Shown: positions 18,703-27,919, numbered from the stretch's first letter. The stretch is DNA of 64,000 nt from Mucilaginibacter cryoferens (GCF_014205845.1 NZ_JACHCR010000008.1:185423-249422); one strand, 5' to 3'. Notes: generated by a model not told the origin, from the sequence alone. Numbers and translations are program-made.

Positions 18703-20043
18703 CTACGCCCCATAAATATTATGCTCCAAAAACGCGTTCCTGAATTTACCATGCGGATCGTACTCAGCTACCACCTTTTTAAAATCGGCCAGTTTTTGGT
18801 AGCGGGATGCCAGTACTTTCGGGTCGAGCGTAAACACTTTACCCCAATGCGGGCGGGCATTAAATGGTGCAAGGGCTTTTTCTATGGCGGGTAGTAATTT
18901 GGTAACGGCTTCGGTCTCGGGTTTCCAGGTAAAGTGTATGGTTACCGATGTTTGGTTATGGCAGGGGCTCATCCACAAATTATCGGCCGCAATGGTACGG
19001 ATCTCGGTAATAAACAAATGCGGACCAACCTGTTTGCCCAGCTTCGCGATAGCTTCAATAGCTTCTACAGCATGTTGTATTGGTACAAAGTATTCTGATT
19101 GCAGCTCTTTGCCGCTGCTTGGCGTAAAGCCCATTTTAAAATGCGGCAAACGCTCATACCACGGCCCCGGAACACCTAACTGGTCGGTACAGCTTTCGGC
19201 CGGGTGGTCATAAATAGGGTGCAGGTTTTTGGTGGCGGCTTTGGCTCCGTAAAATTCGGGGCCGTCATGGTCTTTTTCAGATATTCGGCTTTTTATCCAA
19301 ACTTCGTTAATGTAATCATTTTGCCAGTCGGTAAACAGGCTTACGCTGTAACCGGCAGATACTATGGCATCAAAGTGCTGTTTAACCTGCGCCATCGGCA
19401 TTTTTAAAAACACGCGTTGGCGCATCATATAGGTAGGCTCAATGGCCAGGGTAACTTTGGTTATAATACCAATTGCACCCAGGCCCACTACCATAGCGTT
19501 AAACTTTTCGGGATCTGTAGCTTTATTGAAATGGACAACGCTGCCATCGGCAATCACCACTTCCAACCCAACTACCGCGCTGGCCAGGTTGCCGTTTTTA
19601 ACACCGCTGCCGTGGGTAGCCGTGGTAATAGAGCCCGCAACCGAGATGTGCGGCAGCGAGGCAAGGTTATGTAAAGCAAAGCCTTCTTTATGTAAATAGG
19701 GGGCCAGTTCGCCATATTTTATGCCGCCCTCAACGGTAACGGTCATGGCTTTTTTATCAATAGAAACAACCTTGTTCAGTTCTTTGGTCGATACCAGGTC
19801 GTCTTTACTATCGGCAATGCGGTTAAAGCAATGCCTGGTACCCAGCGCTTTAAGCTTGCCATGTTTTTTAACCAGTTGCTGCACCTCGGCCACCGAGCGC
19901 GGATACTGTACGTTAGCAGTACTGTAGGTAAGGTTGCCGGCCCAGTTTTGCAATGGGGCCTGGCCGGCCAAACTAATAACAGGAGATAAAAAAGGTGTAG
20001 CCATAAGTGTGCCGCCTAAACGGATAAAAGTTTTTCTTTTCAT
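18703..20043 (-). CDS. FAD-linked oxidase, alditol/aldonolactone oxidase type
   Basis: A 446-residue protein with a probable export signal (MKRKTFIRLGGTLMATPFLSPVISLAG). The FAD_binding_4 domain covers about 45-215. GTRHCFN with His71 aligns with the histidine that carries FAD covalently in related oxidases, and ITTATHGSG is the FAD pyrophosphate loop. The C-terminal domain has RPHWGK (about 415), the hallmark of the arabinono-1,4-lactone oxidase family. It likely oxidises a polyol or sugar lactone with oxygen as acceptor in the periplasm. The substrate is not deducible. It stands alone between the cargo gene and the gld cluster. Confidence 0.87.
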   Translation of the reverse strand: MKRKTFIRLGGTLMATPFLSPVISLAGQAPLQNWAGNLTYSTANVQYPRSVAEVQQLVKKHGKLKALGTRHCFNRIADSKDDLVSTKELNKVVSIDKKAMTVTVEGGIKYGELAPYLHKEGFALHNLASLPHISVAGSITTATHGSGVKNGNLASAVVGLEVVIADGSVVHFNKATDPEKFNAMVVGLGAIGIITKVTLAIEPTYMMRQRVFLKMPMAQVKQHFDAIVSAGYSVSLFTDWQNDYINEVWIKSRISEKDHDGPEFYGAKAATKNLHPIYDHPAESCTDQLGVPGPWYERLPHFKMGFTPSSGKELQSEYFVPIQHAVEAIEAIAKLGKQVGPHLFITEIRTIAADNLWMSPCHNQTSVTIHFTWKPETEAVTKLLPAIEKALAPFNARPHWGKVFTLDPKVLASRYQKLADFKKVVAEYDPHGKFRNAFLEHNIYGA

Positions 20044-20138
20044 AACTAATTGGTTGCTACAAGGTAGGGTTTTAGTTTGGAGAAAAACAAAAAATGCATG
20101 GCTTTAAAAATATATAGTGCAAACTAACCAAGGTTTAA

Positions 20139-20210
20139 ACTCACCCGAACATCGCTACGCTCGTTCACCCTCTCTCTTCTGCTGCGCAGGAAAGAGGGGT
20201 TTGAAGGGTT
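20139..20210. repeat. REP-like repeat arm (family A, reverse orientation)
   Basis: It begins ACTCACCCG, continues with a GC-rich CGCTACGCTCG block and ends CAGGAAAGAGGGGTTTGAAG. The same succession forms the left arm of the inverted repeat at 22111-22265 and, reversed, part of 5590-5655. Confidence 0.6.
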
Positions 20211-20255
20211 TTAGTTATTTTAAAAAATATTCGATGCCATCTTTCACCCGCGGTC

Positions 20256-20345
20256 TGTGTCCTCACCATAGCCGCTATTCCGAATGCTGCAGGCTAAGGG
20301 TGGGTAAATCAGCGTTATATTTGGGAAGATGCTTGTGAGGACACA
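20256..20345. repeat. Inverted repeat with TGTGTCCTCAC arms
   Basis: TGTGTCCTCAC at 20256-20266 is matched by its reverse complement GTGAGGACACA at 20335-20345, enclosing 68 bases. A possible stem-loop or transposon-derived miniature element. Confidence 0.5.
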
Positions 20346-20381
20346 TGCATCGGGTAAAAAAGTGTAACTTTTGTAACGAGT

Positions 20382-20426
20382 CTTAGACCATAGCGATGGG
20401 TTTTAAATCCATCGCTATGGTCTAAG
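20382..20426. repeat. Long perfect hairpin downstream of gldM
   Basis: Two 18-bp arms, CTTAGACCATAGCGATGG and its exact reverse complement, flank a nine-base AT-rich loop. It sits 11 bp after the gldM stop. It could stop transcription or protect the 3' end of the gld transcript, but there is no T-run. Confidence 0.7.
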
Positions 20427-20437
20427 CTGCATGTCAA

Positions 20438-21970
20438 CTAATTAGCTGTTAATGCCACCGGCGCCAGCTGCCTTGGCGAGCCATCGGGCCCAACGGCAAT
20501 AATGTTATCAAAAATTACGCGCGAACCAGGTTTAATAGTATTGAGTGATGTTGTCATGGCATCGTTGAGCGTATTGCCCGAGCCTACCTGTACCGATGCT
20601 GTTTCGCGCGGGTTAGCTATGATGAGGCTAAAACGGGTTATCTTAAACCTTGCGTCAAAATCAAAATTATCCAGCATGGCAAAAATGGCGTTCTGGGCTT
20701 TTAGCGCCACGGTTGGTACGCTGCCGCTGGAGCGGCCAGAGAACTTGGCGATAGGATCTGGAATACGCTTTGCCCTGAACAAGGTATGACTTAACACCTG
20801 TGTTTTACCCGGCGAAATTTCTGCCGATACCGATACCGTTACCATACCCGGACTGCTTACCCTGGCCACATACTTGCCTTCCGAACCATTGAGCGTGCCG
20901 CCCGAGATGCCAATTTTGATATTTTTTGAGGGAATCCCCGGCACCGAAACGGATACCGGGTTATCCACCCCAATATAAAACACGTTCATTTTATCGGGCG
21001 ATACCACTGCCGATGGCCGGGATACAATATAACGCTGCTCTGGCGTGGTATAGGTTTTAACGGTGCCATCGGTTTGTTTTACGCTGATGGTACCTTTCCA
21101 GTTAAATACCCCTTCGCGGCTGGTATTTACGTTGTAAACGCCCCGGCCATCTTTTACGGATATCGGGCTTCCGCCTACCTGTACCGTTGGTGTAGCGCGC
21201 GAATCATAAGCGGTTAAAAATACCTGTGCCGTATAAGGTTGTCCCTGTATCAGGTACGATGTTGGCGCTACGGCTACGGCTTCAAACTTATCCAGGTTCA
21301 CCACAGCCTGGTCCATTTTACCGAGGATCTTTTTCACCACTTCCGATTCGGCGTTTTTATTATCGGCCTGGATACGGGATAGTATGGTAAAGGTGGCGGT
21401 TAGTGGCACCCCTTCGCCAAAGTTCAGTTCTTCCCAGTTACGGTGATTTGCTCCCCGGTTTACAGGGTCGTCGGCATTAAGGTTGAACGATATTGTTTTA
21501 CTATCCTGCGGACCAAGCAGTGTAAGCAGTCGTTCGCGGGTATCGTTTATCCGTTGTTTTAGTGCTGTTGCCCGCTTTTTGTTAATCATTACATCAAAGC
21601 CTATATCCAGGTTATCGCGTTGTTTTAAATCGCCGGTTACTATATCGTAGCCGTTGCTTTGGTTACTTAATTCTGCTTTAATGTCCCTGATATAATTATC
21701 CAGATCTGTTGTAGCCTCCCTTGCCTGTTTGGCTTTCTCGTACACAGGTTTTGCCCTTTCAGGCGATTCTTTAAGCCGGGTTTGCTCAAAAGTGCTGAAT
21801 AATTGCTGTACCGAATTGCCCACATTAGCCGCCGATGCGGTTAAACTGTCGTTTATGGTTTTAAACGCGTCAAGTATGGTTTCTGATACATTGAGGGCCA
21901 GCATCGCCAATAAAACCAGGTACATGATGTTGATCATTTTTTGCCTGGTGGTTTCTTTTCCTGCAGCCAT
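20438..21970 (-). CDS. gldM: Gliding motility / type IX secretion protein GldM
   Basis: A 510-residue protein, close to the normal GldM length. One N-terminal membrane helix (INIMYLVLLAMLALNVS, about 13-30) is followed by a helical region and several periplasmic Ig-like D domains. With GldL it forms the proton-driven inner-membrane motor of T9SS, its periplasmic part reaching the GldK/GldN ring. It is the last gene of the cluster and is separated from gldL by 361 bp holding an inverted repeat, so it may also have its own promoter. Confidence 0.95.
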   Translation of the reverse strand: MAAGKETTRQKMINIMYLVLLAMLALNVSETILDAFKTINDSLTASAANVGNSVQQLFSTFEQTRLKESPERAKPVYEKAKQAREATTDLDNYIRDIKAELSNQSNGYDIVTGDLKQRDNLDIGFDVMINKKRATALKQRINDTRERLLTLLGPQDSKTISFNLNADDPVNRGANHRNWEELNFGEGVPLTATFTILSRIQADNKNAESEVVKKILGKMDQAVVNLDKFEAVAVAPTSYLIQGQPYTAQVFLTAYDSRATPTVQVGGSPISVKDGRGVYNVNTSREGVFNWKGTISVKQTDGTVKTYTTPEQRYIVSRPSAVVSPDKMNVFYIGVDNPVSVSVPGIPSKNIKIGISGGTLNGSEGKYVARVSSPGMVTVSVSAEISPGKTQVLSHTLFRAKRIPDPIAKFSGRSSGSVPTVALKAQNAIFAMLDNFDFDARFKITRFSLIIANPRETASVQVGSGNTLNDAMTTSLNTIKPGSRVIFDNIIAVGPDGSPRQLAPVALTAN

Positions 21971-22331
21971 TTTTTTATGTTTTAATTTAATTTATTAATT
22001 AAGTTATTTGGGGTGTATCTCTTGTTGGATGTTATTACATCTTTAAAGGGAGCGCGCTACTCCTGATATGTTGTGCTTTACATAAGCATTGGCGTTGAAC
22101 GCTGGTTAATACTCACCCGGCTAGGCTACGCCCGCCACCCTCTCTTCGGCTTCGCCGGAAAGAGGGGCTTGAAAAGCTGTTATCGTAAAACTTTATAAAT
22201 CGTTCAACTCCCTCTTTCCACCGCAGGTGAAGAGAGGGTGGCGGGCGTAGCCTCGCCGGGTGAGTCTTCGCCACCATACAGTATACACCATCCTCCACCA
22301 GCATTCTACTCCTAAAAGTTACCTCCTATTT
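21971..22331. other. Non-coding gap between gldL and gldM
   Basis: About 360 bases, unusual for genes normally tightly coupled. The middle 155 bases are a large inverted repeat (22111-22265); nothing else was recognised. Confidence 0.7.
22111..22265. repeat. Large imperfect inverted repeat (family A, two arms)
   Basis: The left arm starts ACTCACCCGGC and runs through GGCGTAGCC-like and CCACCCTCTCTTC blocks to GAAAGAGGGG. The right arm from about 22209 is its near reverse complement and ends CCGGGTGAGT. About 45 bases lie between the arms. Single arms of the same family occur at 5590-5655 and 20139-20210. Confidence 0.75.
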
Positions 22332-23138
22332 TTACTGCATACGTTGCTGGTTCATAGCCGATAGCATGTTGGCGTAGTAAACATTTAATGATGATATGTT
22401 TTGCACCAGCTTGTTTACTTCATCCTTAAATACTTTGGTTTCGCCGGCCGATTCGTGCAAACTGTTGAGTGTGCCGCTTAACCCCTGGTAAAACTGGTTA
22501 ATGCGGCGCAGGTTATTATCGGCACCGTTTAGTTCGCTCTCATACAGGGAGTTTAAATGGGCAAGGTTATGGGTAAGCTTTAAAACCTGTTGCTGATAGG
22601 CCTGGGCATCATCCCGGCTATCGGCAATGGTGGCAAACCCGGTCGATGCTTTCTCAAACATCACACCCAACAGATCGAATTTAGACGACGCGTTTTTTAG
22701 CTTGGCGGCAAACTCATCTGTGCCTAAAGATGCATCGGCAATGGCATTTATCCGGCTCATTTTATCAGAGAATTGCTTTAATCCCTCACCCAGGTTATTG
22801 ATTTTTTCGGGGCTTAGGTCGGCCTGGGTCAGTAAACTATCCAATGCTGCTGTTGTGCCATTGCCGGTATGTACTTTTCTTAAACCTCTGGAGGCAGGTT
22901 CTCCAATGTAATCAACCGCCAGTTCGGGGTACACCTTTTCCCATTCAGGCTCCTCGGCCGGGGGGAAAAAGCCGAGGGTAAAAAACAACATGGCTTCTAC
23001 CGATAGGCCAAGCCCGATCATATAAGTACCCAGCTGGCCGCCCCAGTGGTTAATTTTAAACATGGCGCCAAGTATAACAATGCTGGCACCCCATGATATG
23101 GCTATATGCAGCCAGTTGATTTTTTTTGTCTTTAACAT
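22332..23138 (-). CDS. gldL: Gliding motility / type IX secretion protein GldL
   Basis: A 268-residue protein with two N-terminal membrane helices (about 8-28 and 36-58). The glycine- and histidine-containing segment FKINHWGGQLGTYMIGLGLSVEAMLFF carries the Glu within a helix that is typical of the GldL motor. The remainder is a cytoplasmic helical tail. It forms the proton channel of the T9SS motor with GldM. It starts 26 bp after the small barrel gene. Confidence 0.95.
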   Translation of the reverse strand: MLKTKKINWLHIAISWGASIVILGAMFKINHWGGQLGTYMIGLGLSVEAMLFFTLGFFPPAEEPEWEKVYPELAVDYIGEPASRGLRKVHTGNGTTAALDSLLTQADLSPEKINNLGEGLKQFSDKMSRINAIADASLGTDEFAAKLKNASSKFDLLGVMFEKASTGFATIADSRDDAQAYQQQVLKLTHNLAHLNSLYESELNGADNNLRRINQFYQGLSGTLNSLHESAGETKVFKDEVNKLVQNISSLNVYYANMLSAMNQQRMQ

Positions 23139-23164
23139 GATATTTGATTTTAATGGTTAATGGA

Positions 23165-23791
23165 TCAGAATTTTACGTAGATGCTTACTGCCGAATTAAG
23201 GCCCGGCAACAGGCCTCTTAGTCCGCTGCTTACGTTGCTTGCCTTATCATCATAAGTTGATGTGGCCGAACTTGTGGGTATAAACCATCCGAGGTCTGTA
23301 CGCATACCCACATTTTTAAACAGGTGGATATTGCCCAGCCCCGTGCCGATGTATGGCCTTACTCTTGACATGTAGATGGTATAATTTGGCGTTGTGCCCG
23401 CCCCCTCGCGGTACAGGTTATTTGAAAAATAATAGGCTATACCTGTAGATATATACCATTTACGGGCAAACCAGTCGGTTTTACCATACATGGGCTGCCA
23501 ATCGGCAATGGCAAATACCGATGTGCGGTTAAGCTGCATATCGCGGCTGTTGTATTGTACCGTAATACCGGGAACGGTGTTAAAGCCAATACGGGCGTTA
23601 AACGTAGTCCAAAAACTATAGGAACCCTGCAGCCCCAAGCCCTGTGTACCGGCCTGTATGCCAACCGATGATGACGGGAATGCGCTGTACTCCGGTAGCA
23701 CCTGGGCACTGGCTTTGCCGCAGCAAAATAGCAGCCCGGATAGTAGCATCATCCAAAAAAACTCTCTTAACAATTTTACGTGCGTTGTCAT
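23165..23791 (-). CDS. Small outer-membrane beta-barrel protein within the gld cluster
   Basis: A 208-residue protein with a signal peptide ending near KASAQ. The mature part has alternating aromatic strands (YSFWTTFNARIGFN, WYISTGIAYYF, RPYIGTGLGNIHLF) and ends in Phe (AVSIYVKF), as barrel proteins do. It overlaps the gldN stop by four bases (ATGA), so the two are translationally coupled. It is much shorter than PorP/SprF proteins of about 300 residues, although a T9SS accessory role is suggested by position. I do not recognise the family. Confidence 0.75.
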   Translation of the reverse strand: MTTHVKLLREFFWMMLLSGLLFCCGKASAQVLPEYSAFPSSSVGIQAGTQGLGLQGSYSFWTTFNARIGFNTVPGITVQYNSRDMQLNRTSVFAIADWQPMYGKTDWFARKWYISTGIAYYFSNNLYREGAGTTPNYTIYMSRVRPYIGTGLGNIHLFKNVGMRTDLGWFIPTSSATSTYDDKASNVSSGLRGLLPGLNSAVSIYVKF

Positions 23792-24693
23792 AGTTTATCC
23801 TCCTTTTTACTATCTGTTTTTACCAGATTTTTTGCGTTTATCCCTTTGGGGTTTTGCCAGATGTGTTTTTTTAGATCGGCAATCTTTTGTTCCAGCATGA
23901 GGGCTTCTGTGCTACCCGGTTCCAGTTGGCCGCTTTGTACGCCGCTTGGCGAGGCCTGTTTTACCAGGTAGGCCGAAAACTTGTGCTGCATAAAAACATC
24001 ATCCATGGTAAAATCAAAAATGTCCTTATCGGGGTTGCTTACATCCTCCTGTACCAGCGTATACCTTAGTTGCGGAAAATAGAGCCAAAAGGCCGGGGTA
24101 AAGGCCAGGTTATCGGCCAGGTCGGTAGTGGTACTGATGCGCATCATGGGGGCCAGGGCTACAATACGGGTATCAACCCTGCCGCGCTGCCTGTCAAAAA
24201 AAACATCCTCCTTAATGCGGAAACGCCGTACCTTATCGGGGTTAAACTCGTTGAGCGCCATCCGCGAGCTTATCTGGTTGCCATCCTTATCAAAAATCGG
24301 TATCAGCACCGAGTCGGCAAAACGCAGCTCGCCCTGTTTGGCGGTTAGCTTCTTTTTAAAGTCCTCCTTTTCGTAAGGCGTAAGCTTGCCGGCTTTTATC
24401 CCTTTCATGATATCTTCCATCAGCGATTTGCCGGGAATCATCAGGATGCTGTTACCGGTATCGGCCAAATCAATATCCCGCCAAACCTGTGCATATAGCC
24501 TGATATTGGCCGGGTTTGTTTTTGGGTAGGGGAAAGGCCGGGCCTTGCCCAAATCGGCCGATTTAATTAAATTATCATAGGCCGGGAGGGTATCTGTTAA
24601 TGTGCTATCAACCAGCATAGCCTGCGCAAAGCCCATACTTCTGCCGAAACCGATCAGCAGAAGGGTTTCAATCACTATTATTATCTTTCTCAT
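23788..24693 (-). CDS. gldN: Gliding motility / type IX secretion protein GldN
   Basis: A 301-residue protein from the ATG at 24693, which gives a normal signal peptide (MRKIIIVIETLLLIGFGRSMGFAQ). The frame is open upstream to 24804, but that would overlap gldK by more than 100 bp with non-secretory residues. The mature part contains ADLGKARPFPYPKTNPANIRLY, WRDIDL and FNPDKVRRFRIKEDVFFDRQRG, typical of GldN/PorN. It forms the periplasmic ring with the lipoprotein GldK. It follows gldK by four bases, unlike the usual K-L-M-N order. Confidence 0.92.
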   Translation of the reverse strand: MRKIIIVIETLLLIGFGRSMGFAQAMLVDSTLTDTLPAYDNLIKSADLGKARPFPYPKTNPANIRLYAQVWRDIDLADTGNSILMIPGKSLMEDIMKGIKAGKLTPYEKEDFKKKLTAKQGELRFADSVLIPIFDKDGNQISSRMALNEFNPDKVRRFRIKEDVFFDRQRGRVDTRIVALAPMMRISTTTDLADNLAFTPAFWLYFPQLRYTLVQEDVSNPDKDIFDFTMDDVFMQHKFSAYLVKQASPSGVQSGQLEPGSTEALMLEQKIADLKKHIWQNPKGINAKNLVKTDSKKEDKL

Positions 24694-24697
24694 AAAA

Positions 24698-25987
24698 TTA
24701 TCGTTTAGCGTATTTTCTTGTTTTAACCTGCTCGCCGGGGAGTTCAAAAGCGGCCATAACACAGCGGAAACCGATGTAGGAGTGTGCGTTGCCCTGGTCT
24801 TCAAAACTGCGGGTATCGCTGTTAAGCATCTCGCCGTTATCTTTCCACGATCCGCCGCGCACCACCTTTCGTTTTAACAGGGGCGAATCTTTATCGGTGG
24901 CATCGTACAGCAATGCCGGGTTTAAATCATTTACCAGTTGCGATGCCGATGGACTAAAGGCATCCAATACCCATTCAGATACATTGCCCGCCATATTGTA
25001 AATACCAAAAGCGTTGGGAGTATATGAAGTAACCGGCAGCGTAAACGTCGATCCATCGGCAGCGTAAGAACCTTCGCCCTGCTTAAAGTTTAGGGAAAGC
25101 TTTTCTTTACCCGTGGCTTTATCAACTGTGGTTTTCACGGTTCGCTCTATGGTATCAGCCGGATCGAGTTTGGCTTCGGCAGCGTATTGCCATTGTGCTT
25201 CGGTAGGCAGGCCAAAACTCAGCTTAAAGTTTTTGAGGTTGGGGTTATTCCTGATGAGCACCTTCAGCTGCGTGCTACGCCAGTCGGTATAGGCACGGGC
25301 CTGTTTCCAGGTTACACCAACTACCGGGTTATACTCGTAAATTTTATTGCTGAAATAATTGGCATCCATCACCGTCATCTGCGCGTTGGGGAAATCGGCC
25401 GACCATACATGTTCGTTAGGGTAAACGCCAACCGTATCCATCACATACTCATTGTTTTTCTCGCCATCCATCCGTACATAATAAAACCGGTAGTTCATCA
25501 GCGCCGGATCGGGCATCCGCTGGCCGTTTATCATGGTCATCATGCCGGCCAGCTTTTCTTTTACATCTGCCGGGGCTTTTTTCCATAGGGGCGATATCTT
25601 GTTTACCTTATCCCAGTCTATCATCCTTACCTCCTTACCATTTTTACCAACAGTAGCCCCGGTTGATGGCAGGTAAAAAGATTCATCGTGCAGGTAATTT
25701 GTAATGGCAACAGAATCGGCAACCCAGTTTACAAAGGCCTGGTATTGTTTGTTGGTTACTTCGGTTTTATCTATAAAAAAGGCACTTACACTTACGTTGC
25801 GTTTTTCGCCTTTATCATCATCCAGCAGTTTATACTGAAAAGTACCCGATGGAATATATACCATGCCTACCGGCGGAATAAGCCGTTTTGCAGAAACCGC
25901 GCGGGTGGCAGGTGTATTGTATAGCTTTGACTGGCAGGAGCTGAGCACTATGAGCAGCAAGCCTGTAATTTGGATGGACGATCTCAT
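24698..25987 (-). CDS. gldK: Gliding motility / type IX secretion lipoprotein GldK
   Basis: A 429-residue lipoprotein with lipobox Cys18 (LSSCQSK). The rest is a formylglycine-generating-enzyme-like domain: IPSGTFQY, FFIDKTEVTNKQYQAFVNW, LPTEAQWQYAA, GIYNMAGNVSEWVLDAF, KVVRGGSWKDN and YIGFRCV. In T9SS this fold is structural: GldK and GldN build rings under the outer membrane. It is the first gene of the cluster. The upstream 348 bp is non-coding and should carry the promoter. Confidence 0.94.
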   Translation of the reverse strand: MRSSIQITGLLLIVLSSCQSKLYNTPATRAVSAKRLIPPVGMVYIPSGTFQYKLLDDDKGEKRNVSVSAFFIDKTEVTNKQYQAFVNWVADSVAITNYLHDESFYLPSTGATVGKNGKEVRMIDWDKVNKISPLWKKAPADVKEKLAGMMTMINGQRMPDPALMNYRFYYVRMDGEKNNEYVMDTVGVYPNEHVWSADFPNAQMTVMDANYFSNKIYEYNPVVGVTWKQARAYTDWRSTQLKVLIRNNPNLKNFKLSFGLPTEAQWQYAAEAKLDPADTIERTVKTTVDKATGKEKLSLNFKQGEGSYAADGSTFTLPVTSYTPNAFGIYNMAGNVSEWVLDAFSPSASQLVNDLNPALLYDATDKDSPLLKRKVVRGGSWKDNGEMLNSDTRSFEDQGNAHSYIGFRCVMAAFELPGEQVKTRKYAKR

Positions 25988-26335
25988 TTTGACGATTCGG
26001 GATTTTAGTTAATAAATAGTCAATGTGAGATCATAGCGTTTTTTTTAATTGGTGAAACAATGACCCAAATATGGGCGGTGTGCACTCAAAGGGTGAGAAT
26101 GTGCCGACAAACGGACCTAATAACTCGATGAAGAAATGATGAAGTACGTACGGCAAATTTTAGTTGCCGGCATATACAATATCCCGGTAGCAACAAGCGT
26201 TTTTATCCGCGCTTTTGCAAGCTTTACAGGGCTTTAGGATTGAAAAGGAGGTAGTTAAGCAGTTTTTAATAGAAATTGAAGGCTGCTTTAAACGCTTGGA
26301 AAGAGCTGGCTGGGTAATAAAATATAGCCAATTTA
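25988..26335. other. Non-coding gap upstream of gldK
   Basis: About 350 bases between the gldK start and the 3' end of the GH43 gene. Short open stretches on the plus strand around 26130-26330 do not resemble known proteins. No clear promoter consensus or terminator was found. Confidence 0.5.
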
Positions 26336-27919
26336 TCACTCGCTATAACTTATTGCTCTATTTGTGGTTATTGTTGTAATTTTTATAGATCTGTTATTTT
26401 CGATAACAAAAATTTTGCCGCCATCATTACTGTAGCTTTCTACATCGGATGTTTTGTTGTCATCGCGATAAACAACGCCGTAACAACCTGTGGCAGCTGC
26501 AGAGCTAATTACAACGCAGTATGTGCCACGTTGTAGGCGCCATATTTTGGGTTGAATAGTTATAGTTTTTGCCGACCAGCCAATTCTGGTTACTGCTATT
26601 GTTTGGTTACCAAGGGATTTGCCTGTTGGTAGCCCTGCACTGTTGGCTTTGTAAACACTTATTTGCAAACCAGCATCCGGATATCCGGTTTTATAAACTG
26701 TTAAATTAATGGTGGTGAGCGTACCTGAATTGGATACCGGAAACGATTGCGAGTGTTGTACGCCTTTACTGATATCGCAGATGGTTTTATAATTTGCAGA
26801 GCCATAATTTGCAAATGCTTTCGTACTTAATGGAGTAATTTTAAAACTCTGCTCGCAAGTCATCGGCATAATCGAACCATCGGCATTAAAGGTTAATGGT
26901 GCCCAATAGTAATTGGCAAGCGCCTCATTTTTAGCTGCATTGTTCCAGAGGTCGCTGCCAAATAGAAATACTGTACCCGAACTTAATTTTATAGTTGATA
27001 CAAAGGAGGGCTGTCCGCCGCATGAATTATCGCTGATCTTTTTTCCATCAGACCATGGCCCTAACGGAGATTCTGCTGTACGATATGAGGCACCTGTACC
27101 AGAACAATAACCACAATTCGGATCGGAGTACACTAGGTAGTAAATGCCGTTACGTTTAAACATACCGGGCGCTTCTGTGTTGCCCGGGGTTATTCCTTTT
27201 GCAACCTGGCTGGTGCCGGTAAGGTAGTCGTCGCTTAATTTTTCAATTACTATGGTGCCTTTGGTACGCCAGTCTGTATAAGCCAGGTATGCGGTGCCGT
27301 CATCGTCAACAAAAGTGTCGTGATCGCCGTTATTTAAACCGGCGGCGGGGGCATCTGCATTTACGGCCAGTTTCGGCTCGGCAACTTCTGTAAAAGGACC
27401 AACAGGGCTTTTTGCGGTAAATACTCTGTAGCCAGATACATTGTCGTAAACGTTTATCCATAGTACATACAAAGCCGTTTTTTTATTATAAATAACATGC
27501 GGACGGAAACATCCGTAAGTATTACCATTACAGCGGGTTTGCCATACCGGGGTTTGTGCATTAAAAAGAAAACCACGATCTGTCCAGTTCACCATATCTG
27601 TTGAGGAGTAACTTTTAAAACCACAGAAAGGAGCGCTTTTGTTTCCCCACTCAAAACCACAATCGTAGCTTGTACCGTACAAATAATAAACGCCATTAAA
27701 CAACGCTATCTCACCATCATGTGCGTCAATGGCATCGCCAACCGTACTAAACCGGATTACCTGTTTGCCATCTTTGTCAAAATTGGTAACTGTATTTGAA
27801 GGCATGGCTGCCATTTTTTTAGTTTGAGATAAAGCGGATTGCACTACAAACACAAGCACCAACAATAGAAAAGGAGTAATATGTTTTAGGTATAATGGAT
27901 AGCTGTTTTTGGTTTTCAT
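26336..27919 (-). CDS. Glycoside hydrolase family 43-type enzyme
   Basis: A 527-residue secreted protein with a signal peptide ending near SALSQ. Residues about 60-370 form a five-bladed GH43 propeller: DAHDGEIALFNGVYYLYG near 65-82 and TEAPGMFKRNGIYYLVYS, whose Glu is a likely acid, with WTDRGFLF and GPF/GPW segments between. The AHDGEI and EAPGMFKRN phrases resemble subfamily 24 (exo-beta-1,3-galactanase) more than xylosidases, a tentative reading. The final 150 residues look like a beta-sandwich carbohydrate-binding module. It is divergent from the GH106 gene. Confidence 0.82.
   Translation of the reverse strand: MKTKNSYPLYLKHITPFLLLVLVFVVQSALSQTKKMAAMPSNTVTNFDKDGKQVIRFSTVGDAIDAHDGEIALFNGVYYLYGTSYDCGFEWGNKSAPFCGFKSYSSTDMVNWTDRGFLFNAQTPVWQTRCNGNTYGCFRPHVIYNKKTALYVLWINVYDNVSGYRVFTAKSPVGPFTEVAEPKLAVNADAPAAGLNNGDHDTFVDDDGTAYLAYTDWRTKGTIVIEKLSDDYLTGTSQVAKGITPGNTEAPGMFKRNGIYYLVYSDPNCGYCSGTGASYRTAESPLGPWSDGKKISDNSCGGQPSFVSTIKLSSGTVFLFGSDLWNNAAKNEALANYYWAPLTFNADGSIMPMTCEQSFKITPLSTKAFANYGSANYKTICDISKGVQHSQSFPVSNSGTLTTINLTVYKTGYPDAGLQISVYKANSAGLPTGKSLGNQTIAVTRIGWSAKTITIQPKIWRLQRGTYCVVISSAAATGCYGVVYRDDNKTSDVESYSNDGGKIFVIENNRSIKITTITTNRAISYSE

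Larger units (their letters stand above)
20044..20437. other. Repeat-rich non-coding gap
   Basis: About 390 bases without a gene, between the start of the FAD-oxidase gene and the end of gldM. It carries three separate palindromic structures, at 20139-20210, 20256-20345 and 20382-20426. Confidence 0.7.

Noticed and set aside
24694..24804. Upstream extension of gldN
   Set aside because: It would overlap gldK by over 100 bp and puts non-secretory residues before a good signal peptide at 24693.
25187..25588. 133-codon open frame on the plus strand
   Set aside because: Antisense to gldK, with no recognisable domain.
26130..26335. Possible gene remnant before gldK on the plus strand
   Set aside because: Short open stretches with no recognisable motif, running into the end of the GH43 gene; insufficient support.
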